Source: Phialocephala subalpina (Eukaryota > Ascomycota > Leotiomycetes > Helotiales > Mollisiaceae). Taken from it: a stretch of DNA of 64,000 nt. A program made the translations under genes and the position numbers. Under the pieces are notes generated by a model that was not told the origin of the DNA, did no database searches, and worked only from the letters and a program-made list of their open reading frames with translations. Of the stretch, positions 22,746 through 33,286 are shown one piece after another. Position 1 is the stretch's first letter; every line of letters begins with the position of its first letter. The stretch lies in assembly GCA_900073065.1 (NCBI GenBank), contig FJOG01000012.1, positions 295,126-359,125 on the forward strand, in the 5' to 3' direction.

Positions 22746-23279
22746 ATTCACTCGCCAGAAGAGATTATCGGGACTTGGCAACTCGTTTCCTCCAAGTACT
22801 TCCGCGATGAAGTAGCCACTCAGTTCCTGATAGAACCTTTAGGTCCAAATCCACTCGGACGAGTCACATTCACTAACGACGGCTACATGAGTGCAATGCT
22901 CACCGACCCCTCTCGTGCAATCCCTCCCGAGACTTTACTTCGCTTTGGGCCAGATAAGGAGGTTGCCACCATCGCGAGAGCAATGAAATCGTACTGTGGA
23001 CAGTACCGTTTGTTCCAGAAGGAAATGGGCGCATTTGAGCACTGACGTCGAGGTGTCCTTGGACCCAGGTTGGATCGGAGGAGCCCAGGAGAGAAAGGTC
23101 GGGTTTGGGGAGTCGGATAGAAAGCGGACTTCAGTGCTGAGAACTGTTCAGTCGTTTTCGTTGGAGGTATGTTGTTCCTTTGGCCTCATGAGCAAGACTC
23201 ATGATTGCGGAGTGGTGAGAAAGCCTTTGCGGCGCTCACATGGGTAAAGCTGGAGCTGAATAACGGTGCGAAGTTGTGA
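22746..23279 (+). pseudogene. Lipocalin-like domain protein, frameshifted relic
   Basis: The first part reads SPEEIIGTWQLVSSKYFRDE, then GRVTFTNDGYMSAMLTDPSR and ARAMKSYCGQYRLFQKE, a clear match in style to the fungal lipocalin-like domain (PF13924 type). After FQKE (about 23025) the original frame stops within a few codons, while the continuing homology (TDVEVSLDPGWIGGAQERK) sits in the next frame, ending SVLRTVQSFSLE. A likely intron (from 23167) and a short last exon, GEKAFAALTWVKLELNNGAK, follow. No in-frame ATG was found before SPEE and after the upstream stop. Lost start and frameshift point to a pseudogene, or to a sequencing error plus an unseen first exon. A transposon-like end starts directly after its stop. 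Confidence 0.7.
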
Positions 23280-23440
23280 TTACAGTCAAACTCCTTTATA
23301 ACCATATCGGATATAACGATAAACTGCTTTATAACGATATTCCCGACGACCCCAAGGGTTTTTTGCCCTATACTAACGATAAACTCCGCACAACGATTAT
23401 CGTTAACTTTCTAGGTCCCAAACCCCCTGTCCACTATGTA
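23278..23440 (+). mobile_element. Solo end of a pogo/Tc1-mariner-like element
   Basis: The stretch begins TTACAGTCAAACTCCTTTAT and then repeats the core TAACGAT several times (near 23308, 23329, 23373, 23394), including ATAACGATAAACT. Pogo-type DNA transposons of fungi commonly open with a CAGTC terminus and subterminal TATAACGA repeats. The matching inverted end is not found within the next kilobase and no transposase frame remains, so this is a truncated relic. Two hairpins lie downstream (arms GATAACTGTG / CACAGTTATC at 23677-23703). Confidence 0.5.
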
Positions 23441-23815
23441 AAGATATCGTTAATAGGTAGGTTTTCCGGCCGATATGGCGTTGGGATGAGCGATTGCTTG
23501 GTTTTATGCATTTCAAATTTCGAGATGAGAGACGGAAAAGTTTCCTCCAAGAAATGTTCCCAAAAAGGCAAGTGAGCCTAATTTGGACGCTTCTCCAAAA
23601 TAGGTTACTTGCCGAGCGACATTAGTCAGGGGAACTTTACCGACAGGACTCGGAATCTATCCCGAGTCTTATAGACGATAACTGTGCAAGTGACACAGTT
23701 ATCAAACGTTTTCGTTCTGTGCAGCTCTGTGACCTTAAGTATTTCTTCCTTCGTCTTCTGATGGTATCCGCCCTTCATCAAAGATTTTCCACCCCACCTT
23801 CACACATCTCTGACC

Positions 23816-24703
23816 ATGGACAAGAGAATCTACCTGGTCCGCCATGCTCAAGGCGAGCACAATATTGCGGGGCCAGTCTGTTTCCTTCCTCTAGCAATTG
23901 CTGTCTTTCACGAACGACACTGACGTCCCATCAGAATAGTTTATACGTCCCAGACGCTATTTTAACACCCCACGGACACACCCAATGCCAACACCTCCAG
24001 GAAGCTTTCCCGAACCACGCTTCAATCGAGATCGTCCTCTCTTCTCCCTTACGACGAGCAATCCAAACCGCAGTCCACTCGTTCACACCCGCTATTTTGC
24101 GTCCAGAAGTAAAGTTGCTACTTGTGCCACTCGCGCAAGAGATAAGTGCGAAGCCATGTGATGTCGGTCACGAGCGGGAAGATCTAGAGAAAGAGATGAA
24201 GAGGCTTCTAAGTAATGAAGGACAAGAGCTTGGTTTCGACGCGGAGAGGATTGATTATTCGATCTTGGAAGAAGGATGGAGTTCGAAGGTTCGTGCGTTC
24301 TAGGAAATCTGAGCCTGATCTGATCGAAATACAGAAAGGACTGTACGAAGACAGCCTACAAGCTGTTGAAGCACGAGCTGCCGAGCTTCGCAAATGGCTG
24401 TGGAGAAGACCGGAAAAAGAGATTGTGCTGGTGACACATGGGGCATTCTTACACTACCTGACTGAGGATTGGGACAATTTCGTGGAAAGCCACGGTGAGT
24501 GCTTTTAGGCACAAGAATGCGCGCAGAATGGTTAATGATCGTTAGGAACGGCGTACAAAAACTGCGAGTTTCGGTGCTTCTCGTTCACTGAAGACTCACA
24601 TGAGAAAGAAGCACATTTGTTTCAAGTTGGAAAAACAGGCTCAGGAGCAACGAAGCCGCGCGGAAGTCATGCCCGCGACATCACTGGCGTTGAACCAAAT
24701 TGA
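23816..24703 (+). CDS. Histidine phosphatase (phosphoglycerate mutase family)
   Basis: Four exons (23816-23875, 23935-24288, 24335-24494, 24546-24703) give 243 residues. The phosphohistidine motif appears as LVRHAQGEHN (residues 7-16), with Ala in the place of the classic Gly. EIVLSSPLRRAIQTA supplies the second conserved Arg, EEGWSSK/KGLYEDS crosses the third exon junction, and VTHGAFLHYL carries the second catalytic His. Fungal members of this branch are cytosolic phosphatases of unknown substrate, similar to the Pmu1 type, rather than glycolytic mutases. Intron 2 uses the donor GTTCGT; without it the frame meets a stop, so the intron is well supported. Overall the gene looks functional. 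Confidence 0.87.
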
Positions 24704-25266
24704 TGATCAATAGAATGAAAGAGAAGCGTGCATCAACTGCACCGTTACTTGAGAGACAATAAAGATGTTAGACCGAATCAGGGGTTTCTTGTGCTGCAGA
24801 GAATTTGAAACCAGCAGATCTAGATTAGAACGCGCACTGCGAGGAGTGGTGGATTTATAACCTACTGGGAGTGCTTTGTTACTAATGTTAGATGCCTCGC
24901 GGGTTTGAAACCAAAGCACTACTTTCTAAGCAAGAGATATAATAGACACCGATCAAATCCAACCCGTCGTACCCAATGAGACCGTCTGCATAATTAAGTT
25001 GAGATTTGTATGTCATCTAGGACCTGAATCGCTTTCCAAACAAATGCCAAGGCCGGAGATATAGAAATATCATTTTGCGGTCTTTATCAGAGCTGGTGCT
25101 GATGTGGCCCCGGTATGAGATGATCCGGCAGCGTCAACGCTCTCTATCTCCCAGCCTTACCTGGACTTTCCGATCAGGGGCTCCTTTGGCAAACGGCGCT
25201 CGTTAGCCAAAACGCCTATCGCTGGCCGAGAAGTCTAGGCAAGGCTAGGAGGTTAGGAGCCTAGTC
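24704..25266. other. Intergenic region between convergent genes
   Basis: About 560 bases between the stops of the histidine phosphatase and the BTB gene. No supported gene or RNA seen. Confidence 0.5.
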
Positions 25267-26190
25267 TTATCCCCCCAAAATGGTCATTTCAAGTGCTGAA
25301 GCATCCACGCCGTTTTGAGTACTTTCCAAATTGTCCAAGAGCTCGTGTCTCTGCTCGAAATCCTGGCCTGCTTCCTCATCAACCAAGTATTTATGCCAAT
25401 TCTCGTCTTGAAGCTGCCACCGGCGGCATTTGCCTGGTTGTGCCCTCACTCGCGATCGGGTCTCGTTGATGATGTCGACAAGAAGTTGTGGAGGGTGGCT
25501 GTCTACTTCTGCTGTTTCTCTCGGGGAGTTGACACAATAGTCGATCAAGTACAGCCGAAGGGGGCTTTCCGCAGAAGTGCCATTGTATATTTGATGGTAG
25601 AGAAGTCTCGGGATTCGTTTCGTAGCTGTCCGATGTATGTCTATCTCTTCGAGTATTTTGTTCTGAAGGCGAGGGACCAGGACTGTGTCCGCTAGAATCC
25701 ACAGATCGATAAGGATTGAATACCAAGTGATGTCGTTCTTCATCACATCTTCGCTATCTCTGCAGATTTGTTGCGTGTATAACCACGTAACAAAGATGCC
25801 AAATGCTAATGGATTTGTATCTTCGAGATTCATCTCTTGCTTGTCTGCTTCCTCGAATCCACCTTGAAAGGCTGCTTTAAAGAAAGGCGAATAATGGCAT
25901 ATATAGTTAGAATGTACGGGAAAGGTTTCGTATTCATCATCTTCGTTCTTACGGACATTGACCGTGACAATCGAGGTAGGTTTCCTATAGCATTATCAGA
26001 CTAGTGCTCATCAAGCGCATTTGGACCTAGGAGCTTACAAAAGATTCGGGGCTGGCTTCTCTGTACGTGCCCGTTTTGCTGGTGGGTCATCTGCTTCCAG
26101 AGGGTGCTTGCAGAATCCAGAGCTGCGAGGGTTCTGCGAGATACCTAGCCGACGATTAAAAGGGATGTGAGATGGTCCCGGTGCCGACAT
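25267..26190 (-). CDS. BTB/POZ domain protein
   Basis: Two exons (26190-26039 and 25984-25267) give 289 residues. The N-terminal 50 residues are basic and proline-rich with a likely nuclear signal, PPAKRARTEKP. The BTB fold follows: SIVTVNVRKNEDDEYETFPV, SNYICHYSPFFKAAFQGGF, FGIFVTWLYTQ, and LWILADTVLVPRLQN at its end. The C-terminal part is helical with no recognised domain. In fungi such single-BTB proteins form large families, thought to be adaptors for protein complexes including ubiquitin ligases, mostly unstudied. The start MSAPG was preferred over an upstream in-frame Met because the upstream part looks like leader sequence. A diverged, broken copy lies about 0.6 kb away on the other strand. 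Confidence 0.85.
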
Positions 26191-26815
26191 GTTGAGAGCA
26201 GAGGATGCTGAGGTCCTGTGTAGGTTCGGAGTAGGGAAATTCCCTAGCAGGTATGGGACTTTGAGATCTGCTGGTGTGACGATCGACGAAAGATGAGGTG
26301 AAGTGAGGAAATGGAAATGAATGCTGGAAAGACGCAGTCTGTTATAAAACGCGTTTCCAGTTCGGCATGCTAGAGAAGCAATGTGATAGGTCAAATTCAA
26401 GGAACCTGGATGTTGGGAATGAAGTCGTTCCCGCCGCTGGGCTAAATACTAGATTTGTTGGAGTGTGAAGTAATTGCTATGATGTTGGTCGCGAGAAGGT
26501 GATGATGGAGGTCATCGCGAGATCGTGACGGCAAGGCTGCGTGCTAAAATAGCCTGAGATAAGGGAGCCCTGAACGCACGGACTTTTTGTCACCATGTTC
26601 GTTAGGAGTCCAACATCACTCAGCCTTGTGCTCACCACTATTTATTCAGCCCTTTAAGTAGCGCTGCCGCTCACCACTTGAACCCGAAAGCATTTCATCT
26701 ACACCTTTCCTATCCTCGCCTCGTCCTCCTCTTTCTTCCCCTGGACTTGCAACCGTTGTTGCAATTGTCCCTCTACACGCCGGACATTTGACTGCTCCCT
26801 AAATCAACTATCGCC
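26191..26815. other. Divergent region between BTB gene and its broken copy
   Basis: About 625 bases, with pyrimidine-rich stretches before the start at 26816. It would carry the promoter of the intact BTB gene. No gene seen. Confidence 0.45.
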
Positions 26816-27395
26816 ATGGCTCCATCTACGAAGGTCTCGAGCAGGAAGAAAAAGAGTACCAGCTCGGTAGCTCTAGCAGCGAAGCGCATTAGCAATGAGA
26901 AACCACCCCCAGCACTCGTGTACAAGTCCCTCCTCAGCACAACTTCATTTCTGCTCTCACTGACACATATTATAGGAAGTCAAGTACGATCGTTATCGTC
27001 AATGTGCGAAATGACGACCAAGACGAATACGAGACGTTTCCTATCCACAAGAACTACATCTGCCATCACTCCCCATACTTCGAAGCTGCGTTTAATGGCA
27101 GATTCATAGAGGGTGAAACGCAAGAAATGGACATCGGTGATGTCGAGCCTATGGTTTTCGGATTATTCGTGACGGGCTAAGCTTAATCCCATACAATATT
27201 GCTGTCTTTGTCTGTGGGAGCTCCGGAGTTCTCTCCCACAAAATAACTTTTCACAGAGCTAATTCGTTGGGCAGGCTCTACTCGCAGATTATTATCAACA
27301 CAGAATGGAAAGCTTCCAAGCTGTGAAGCTCTAGTGAAGCTCTGGATCTTTGCCGATAGCATTCTATGCCCACATCTTCAAAACCATCGAATCTT
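26816..27395 (+). pseudogene. Truncated BTB/POZ copy
   Basis: Exon 1 begins MAPSTKVSSRKKK and joins (probable intron from 26928, acceptor before 26978) to STIVIVNVRNDDQDEYETFP, then NYICHHSPYFEAAFNGRF. These align closely with the intact BTB protein on the opposite strand, with the intron at the same place. The fold is cut off by TAA at 27178-27180 just after FGLFVTG, where the intact gene continues with a Trp-Leu-Tyr strand. A further scrap, [20 protein letters not shown] (about 27330-27395), is the next BTB helix, and there the homology stops and protein kinase C sequence takes over. A product of about 100 residues could still be made, but it lacks half the fold. Confidence 0.8.
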
Positions 27396-28553
27396 CCACC
27401 AACACCAACAGCCGTAGTTCGCAGAGCTGCACCGTCAGCAACGGATGCTAGCACTAAACAACGCATTGGTCTCGACCATTTCAACTTCCTCGCTGTTCTT
27501 GGCAAGGGTAATTTCGGTAAAGTCATGCTAGCGGAGACGAAGGTAACCAAGAAGCTTTAAGCTATTAAGGTACTGAAGAAGGGGTTTATCATTGAGAATG
27601 ACGAAGTTGAAAGCATTCGGTCAGAGAAGAGAGTGTCTTTGATCGCCAACAAGGAGCGTCATCCGTTCTTAGTAAATCTCCACGCCTGTTTCCAAACGGA
27701 AACGAGAGTGTATTTCATCATGGAGTATATAAGTGGTGGCGATTTGATGTTGCATATTCAACGTGGCCAATTCGGAACAAAGCGAGCACAATTTTATGTC
27801 GCGGAAGTCTGTTTAGCTTTGAAGTACTTCCACGAAAACGGTGTCATCTATCGTGACTTGAAGTTGGGCAACATCATATTGACGCTTGATGGTCACATCA
27901 AAGTCGCTGATTATGGTCTTTGCGAGGAAGAAATGTTGTATGGATCAATGACCAGCACTTTCTGTGGCACTCCCGAATTTATGGCTCCCGAGGTAAGTCT
28001 TTACCGGCTCTTTCTGTGACGCCTGCTAACAAACTAGATTCTGCTGGACAAGAAGTAGGGCCGAGCTGTCGATTGGTGGGCGTTTGGTGTTCTCATCTAT
28101 CAAATGCTTCTCCAGCAATTGCCATTCCGAGGAGAAGACGAAGACGAAATATACGACGCCATTCTGGCAGACGAACCCTTTATACCCGATTTACATACCA
28201 TACGATTCAGTCTCGATCCTACAGAAACTTCTCACTCGAGAACCTGATCAGCGTCTAGGAAGCGGACCAACTGATGCGCAAGAAATCATAAGCCAGCCAT
28301 TCTTCAGAAACATCAACTGGGATGACGTCTATTACAAGAGAATTCAACCTCCCTTCCAACCTCAAATTACCAGTGCCACGGATACGAGCAATTTCGATTC
28401 CAAGTTCACCAGTGTTACACCAGTACTGACTCCAGTGCAGTCCGGTAAGTTTTGTTCTATTTGCAGTCGGAAAGGCTGGCTAACAGTCCTAGTCTCGTCA
28501 CAAGCAATGCAAGAAGAGTTCCGAGCCTTCTCCTACTCCGCCGACTTCGTCTG
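27380..28553 (+). pseudogene. Decayed copy of fungal protein kinase C catalytic domain
   Basis: The stretch encodes almost the whole kinase domain and C-tail of a Pkc1-type kinase: [105 protein letters not shown], and a tail [19 protein letters not shown]. Lesions are a TAA at 27558-27560 in the ATP-lysine strand, a TAG at 28056-28058 after the activation segment, and a frame change near 28168. The catalytic-loop Asp before the Asn is Gly (LKLGN). Introns at 27992-28036 and about 28445-28492 are retained, so it arose by DNA duplication, not by retroposition. The regulatory half of the kinase is absent. A full Pkc1 gene must be elsewhere in the genome. Confidence 0.9.
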
Positions 28554-29022
28554 AAGGAGCACATTCTGTGCAGCGGCGGAGATTATTGTTCATAAAGCTT
28601 CCCACTAGTTTGCGAGCCATTACTCGTTGCTTGGAGGCTCGAATCGGCAACTTACCTTGGCGGTTCAATGGCTGAACACCCTGGGTTGTATCCAAGAAGA
28701 ACTAGGGGAGCTTGGGAATGAGCTCATCTACAATTCCTGTGATTTAATGGTCCCCACCCTGGCTGTCGCCTACTCACAATCTGTAAGTATCAAGATCATC
28801 GAGCTACGGACCAATGACAAGAAATACAAAGATCATATCCTTACGGAGTGCTTACCCATCAACTCAAAATATTGGTCGGACTTTGCGCGAGCCTATAATT
28901 TTTCAGTAGTCGCACATTCAAAACCGGAGCCATCCACCCTATCCAAACAGTCTTACAAGCCGCCCTTAAGCCTGGGCACTAATGTCTCTACATTTCAAGA
29001 TTATTTAGGGATAAGTCAAGAG
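28554..29022. other. Region after the kinase pseudogene, no supported gene
   Basis: An open frame of 133 codons at 28627-29028 on the plus strand has no recognised domain, and its position next to a pseudogene and a repeat makes it doubtful. It may be a fragment of another moved gene. Confidence 0.4.
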
Positions 29023-29160
29023 TCATAAAATGCCCCCCCCCCCCCCTTTAATTGGCCACCCCCTTATATCGGCCACTTTTTACACCAAAAATCGCGATTT
29101 TTAGTATAAAAGGTGGCTAGTATAAAGGGGTGGCCGATTAGGGAGGGGGTCATTTTATAA
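29023..29160. mobile_element. Palindromic MITE-like foldback element
   Basis: The 137-base unit is a near-perfect palindrome centred on AAAAATCGCGATTTTT (29087-29102). The ends are TCATAAAATG at the left and CATTTTATAA at the right. Between them the arms carry GGCCACCCCCTTATATCGGC and its imperfect complement TATAAAGGGGTGGCCGATTA. The left arm contains a run of 14 C (29033-29046). No coding capacity. The shape fits a small non-autonomous foldback element. Confidence 0.7.
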
Positions 29161-29579
29161 GATTATATTAGTAATTGGGTTTTGCAAGTCCCACTTTAGT
29201 TACTGATTATAATTTAGCAAGAATACGTACTTTGTTATTTGGCAAGCGATAAAAGATAACGCAAGTCTCCTCGAGACAAGTCATAGTTAACTTCCGTATC
29301 CCTGGAATGATTTCCAGAAAAGTCAAAAAGGCCAAGCAGTAAAGATAATCTGCATCAACGCAACCAACATTACTCGACCAATCTTCAATCAAGCGCAGCC
29401 CGATAGTGATTATACTAATTTGGATTGCAAAATGGCTATTATACCACATATTTCGATAGTGCATTAATCGGGTTCGCCAGGATCCTAACTCGAAGAATCC
29501 CCTCTTATTAGATTGGAATGCTAATCGTCCCACCAATTATGATTATCATTTCAAACTCGAGTTTGAGGTAAAGGTCTTG
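29161..29579. other. Edge of AT-rich island, no supported gene
   Basis: A minus-strand frame of 109 codons at 29207-29536 is open but unrecognised. Its base composition is already falling toward the AT-rich block. It could be a relic of a transposable element. Confidence 0.35.
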
Positions 29580-31620
29580 CTTTGGAATAAGCTCTTTTTT
29601 CTATGCGAAAGTATATCATTTTAACTTTTTGCCAAGAAACAAGTATATATCTTATATTTTTCTAAATAAATATAATATTCAAGTAAAATGCCTTGGCTTT
29701 ATTCCTCGATTAGATAGGGCCTAGCGTAGCTTGTATCTTATAGGCGCTCCTTATTTTCCTTGTTTTTTACTAGGTATTTTACTTCGCAAATTCTATCGGA
29801 GATAATTACTTTAATAAAATTATTTTTCTTTTATTTAATAATATACTTTTTGAGTTATAAGCTTTTAAATTATGTTTTCTATAAAAATTTAAAGTTAAAA
29901 TAATATTAATTAATATAAAGAAAATAATTTAATAGATTTTATTAAATAATAAATTAAAAAATAATAATTTAATAAATTCTATTAAATAATAAATTAGAGA
30001 AATATTTTATCGCTTTAATATATTTTATTAAAATAAGTTTATATAAAAAAAACTAAAATCGAAAAGAAAATTTATATAATTAAACTCGAATTAATTCGTT
30101 TTTTAATTTTTTTAATATTTGAAATTAAAATTAAAATTAATATATTAATCGATTTTCTTTAAAATAAATTCTAAAATATTTTTGTTTTATTTCTTAATTA
30201 GGTAAAATTTAATATAATTTATATTTTATAAACGTTTTTTATTTTCCTCGTTTCTTTATTAAGTATTTTACTTCGTAAATTTTATTAAAAATAATTATTT
30301 TAATAAAAAAAATTTTATTTAATAATATACTTTTTAAATTTAAAATTACAATAATATTAATTAATATAAAGGAAAAATATTTTATTAGATAATAAATTAA
30401 AATAAATTATTGTCTAATAAAATTTACTTTAAGAATCAAATATAAATTTTATCAAATAATAAATTAGAAAAATATTTTATTATTCCGATAAACTTTATTA
30501 AAATATTAATTATATTAAATTTTTGATTTTAAATTTTTTTATTAATTTTATTCTTTAATAGAATTTTATAAAAACTTTATATTTGAAAAGTTTTTAATAA
30601 ATAAATTATTTTCTTTATTAAATTAAATTAATTTTTATTTTTATTTTTTTAATATTTATAATTAAAATTAAAATCAATATANNNNNNNNNNNNNNNNNNN
30701 NNNNNNNNNNNNNNNNNNNNNNNNNNNNNNNNNNNNNNNNNNNNNNNNNNNNNNNNNNNNNNNNNNNNNNNNNNNNNNNNNNNNNNNNNNNNNNNNNNNN
30801 NNNNNNNNNNNNNNNNNNNNNNNNNNNNNNNNNNNNNNNNNNNNNNNNNNNNNNNNNNNNNNNNNNNNNNNNNNNNNNNNNNNNNNNNNNNNNNNNNNNN
30901 NNNNNNNNNNNNNNNNNNNNNNNNNNNNNNNNNNNNNNNNNNNNNNNNNNNNNNNNNNNNNNNNNNNNNNNNNNNNNNNNNNNNNNNNNNNNNNNNNNNN
31001 NNNNNNNNNNNNNNNNNNNNNNNNNNNNNNNNNNNNNNNNNNNNNNNNNNNNNNNNNNNNNNNNNNNNNNNNNNNNNNNNNNNNNNNNNNNNNNNNNNNN
31101 NNNNNNNNNNNNNNNNNNNNNNNNNNNNNNNNNNNNNNNNNNNNNNNNNTATAATCAATTGATTTCTTTAAAATAAATTTTATTAAATAATAAAAGCTTT
31201 ATATATCAATTATAATTTCTAATATAAATATCAAAGAAACTAAAAAAAACTAATTAATTTGAATTTATTTTCGTAAATATTCTTTTAATTAAAAACTTTT
31301 TTTTATAAATTTATTATAAAATTTTATAAGAGAATAAATATAATATAAATTTATAAAATAAAACTCAAAATATTATTATTTTAGTATTCTTAAGTTTTAT
31401 AGCCTAAGGTATTTTAATTTTTTTTCAGCCAATCAAATCGCAAATTGAAAATATAATTATTTTTATTTTTATATTTTATAAATTATAAATAAAGCTAGCT
31501 ATAAAGAGTTAATCTAATATATATAATATAAAACTTAATTTTAAAAATATGAAGTAAAAGAATTATTTTTAAAGATTTTAATTTTTAATTTTTAATTTTT
31601 AAACTCGAAACTCGAAATGA
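29580..31620. repeat. Very AT-rich island, RIP-like, containing a gap
   Basis: About 2 kb of almost only A and T, with phrases such as AATAATAAATTA, TTTTATTAAATAATA and AAATTAAAATTAATATA recurring. No gene is possible in it. Such blocks in Pezizomycotina are usually old transposons mutated by RIP (C to T) until unrecognisable. Composition changes abruptly at about 31620 to a G/C-rich stretch. Assembly fails inside it at 30682-31149. Confidence 0.85.
30682..31149. other. Assembly gap (468 N)
   Basis: Continuous N within the AT-rich island. Confidence 0.99.
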
Positions 31621-32919
31621 ATTTTGATTTTCAGCGGGTGGGGGGTCTAAAGCCCCCTCCACCCTGCGCTGCGCTAGGCAATTAAGTTCGAAGGCTATAG
31701 CTATTATCGCAATTTGAAAAGAACGTAAATAGAGTATTAAAGACTAGTAATGCGAGATGCAAGTTATCACTTAGGCGGGTGCGACCTTGCCGCGCGCCAA
31801 TTTCTCCTCGGGCAGCGGGGTTTCTCCTCTGCACTCAGGACAAAGTCCTGAGTGTTGTCACCGCCAATCATGAGCCCTGCCCCGGGTTGTTGGATCACAA
31901 CATTCTCCGCTTGCACTATTTTGTGCAGCCAGACATCTTTTGGCCTCCTTCAGCCTCGTTCGATCTTTGCCCTCTCGCCTCGTGGCGGTCAGCACATGCG
32001 AATTCTGCGACAGTTTTATTATACATTGCAAAAAATCAAACAGTAGCAGGAGGCCTCTCGCCTTCGGACCCCGTTCCCAGCTATCCCAAATCGCTCACAA
32101 GGACTTATTGTGAAGCAAAAGAAGCGGCTGTCAGTTTCCACGTGACTAAACGAATCTCAATCCGATGGATAGCATACACTCAACGCAAGCAGGGACGGAT
32201 GAGGGAAGCGAGTCTTCAAAACAAGGGCATCAAGAAACTAGGTGCGAGATGTATAGAACTAAACAACCACAAAAGAAACGGTAAGGAATAAGAGACTCAA
32301 TCTTCGCAGGGGTGATGCAACTGTAGCCCTCCCATGCATGGCAACATCAATTCTTCCATCTATTCTTCTATCACTGTGACTCACTTGCATATGCGGAGTC
32401 TCGATTGCGTTTTCGCCCTTATCTCGAACCAGTCAGAAATGAATGAAGCGAAGAGATGATACCGGGCCGAGCTCCTATTCGGGTTACCTAGATCATGCCA
32501 CTGCAATGGAAGCAATACGTTGGGCGATGGTAGGAAAAGATTGGCATATGCATATAACGCTCGTTCTGGCAAGTGATATAGAGAAAAGGAGGGGTAAAAA
32601 GGGAGTGAGGGATGAGGTAAAAGTGGTGGGCAAATAGTTGTGTGCCACGCTACCCCACTCCAATGGGAGAGTGGTATCAACATACGAAGCCATAGCAAAA
32701 AATAATTCGGCAGATGCTCGAGATGCACGTCTAAAGGTGAATTTGAACAACAGCAAAATGGTTTGAGATTTTCACATGTCTCTATCTATTTAGTAGATAA
32801 AAGAAGCTCCTTCCTCGACTTGTTCGTAAGTTCAGCAAAGTTCAGCAAGTTCAGAAATCAAACCTTGACAATCTGGCTTCAAAACTACCAGCCACAAAAC
32901 TACCAACCCACCTTTCAAG
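31621..32919. other. Intergenic flank of the AT-rich island
   Basis: Composition returns to normal here, starting with the G-run GCGGGTGGGGGGTC. A 170-codon plus-strand frame at 31779-32291 shows no domain and no codon signal that I trust. No gene is called. Confidence 0.4.
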
Positions 32920-33258
32920 ATGTGCGAATACACGGACACTACCACTAAATTCAGCGACTGCAAGGAAAAAGATGTTAAGCATCAAGTGGAGATTCACTTC
33001 TACTATTTGTGTGAAGAGAAAAGTCAAGTAAAGCAAAAACACTGCGACGACTCAACCGCATCAACTAGCGTTTTCTTCGGTTCCTCGAGAGCATCAGGTG
33101 ACTATCCCACTTGCGAGGATAGTACAGTGAGCGTAGTGGTAAGCTTTGCCCAGCGCATCTCAAATATTCGCCATGAGAGTAATGAATTGACTGCGGGTTC
33201 TAAACTAGAAATACCTCAACTGATCAATTTGCGAGAGCGAAGAAAAGAGACGGAATAA
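32920..33258 (+). CDS. Small cysteine-containing hypothetical protein
   Basis: A 112-residue frame opens MCEYTDTTTKFSDCKEKDVK and contains five cysteines in its first 70 residues (MCEY, SDCK, YLCEE, KHCDD, PTCED). It has no signal peptide. Small proteins starting with Met-Cys and spaced Cys pairs are common, unnamed families in ascomycetes, and this resembles them only loosely. The frame is intact and lies in non-AT-rich DNA, with a TATTTAGTAG stretch about 130 bases upstream. The 3' end faces the kinase-like gene with 28 bases between stops, which is very tight. I cannot assign a function and the call is tentative. Confidence 0.4.
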   Translation: MCEYTDTTTKFSDCKEKDVKHQVEIHFYYLCEEKSQVKQKHCDDSTASTSVFFGSSRASGDYPTCEDSTVSVVVSFAQRISNIRHESNELTAGSKLEIPQLINLRERRKETE

Positions 33259-33286
33259 AGCGGAGGGAGCTAAATCGTTGCATTGT

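Noticed and set aside
28627..29028. 133-codon open frame after the kinase pseudogene
   Set aside because: No family recognised, starts inside the debris of a pseudogene and ends in the palindrome; too weak for a gene call.
29207..29536. 109-codon minus-strand frame at the island edge
   Set aside because: No transposase or other motif could be recognised.
31779..32291. 170-codon open frame beside the AT-rich island
   Set aside because: No domain, odd composition (many Pro, Ser, Arg) and overlapping frames of similar length; looks like chance.
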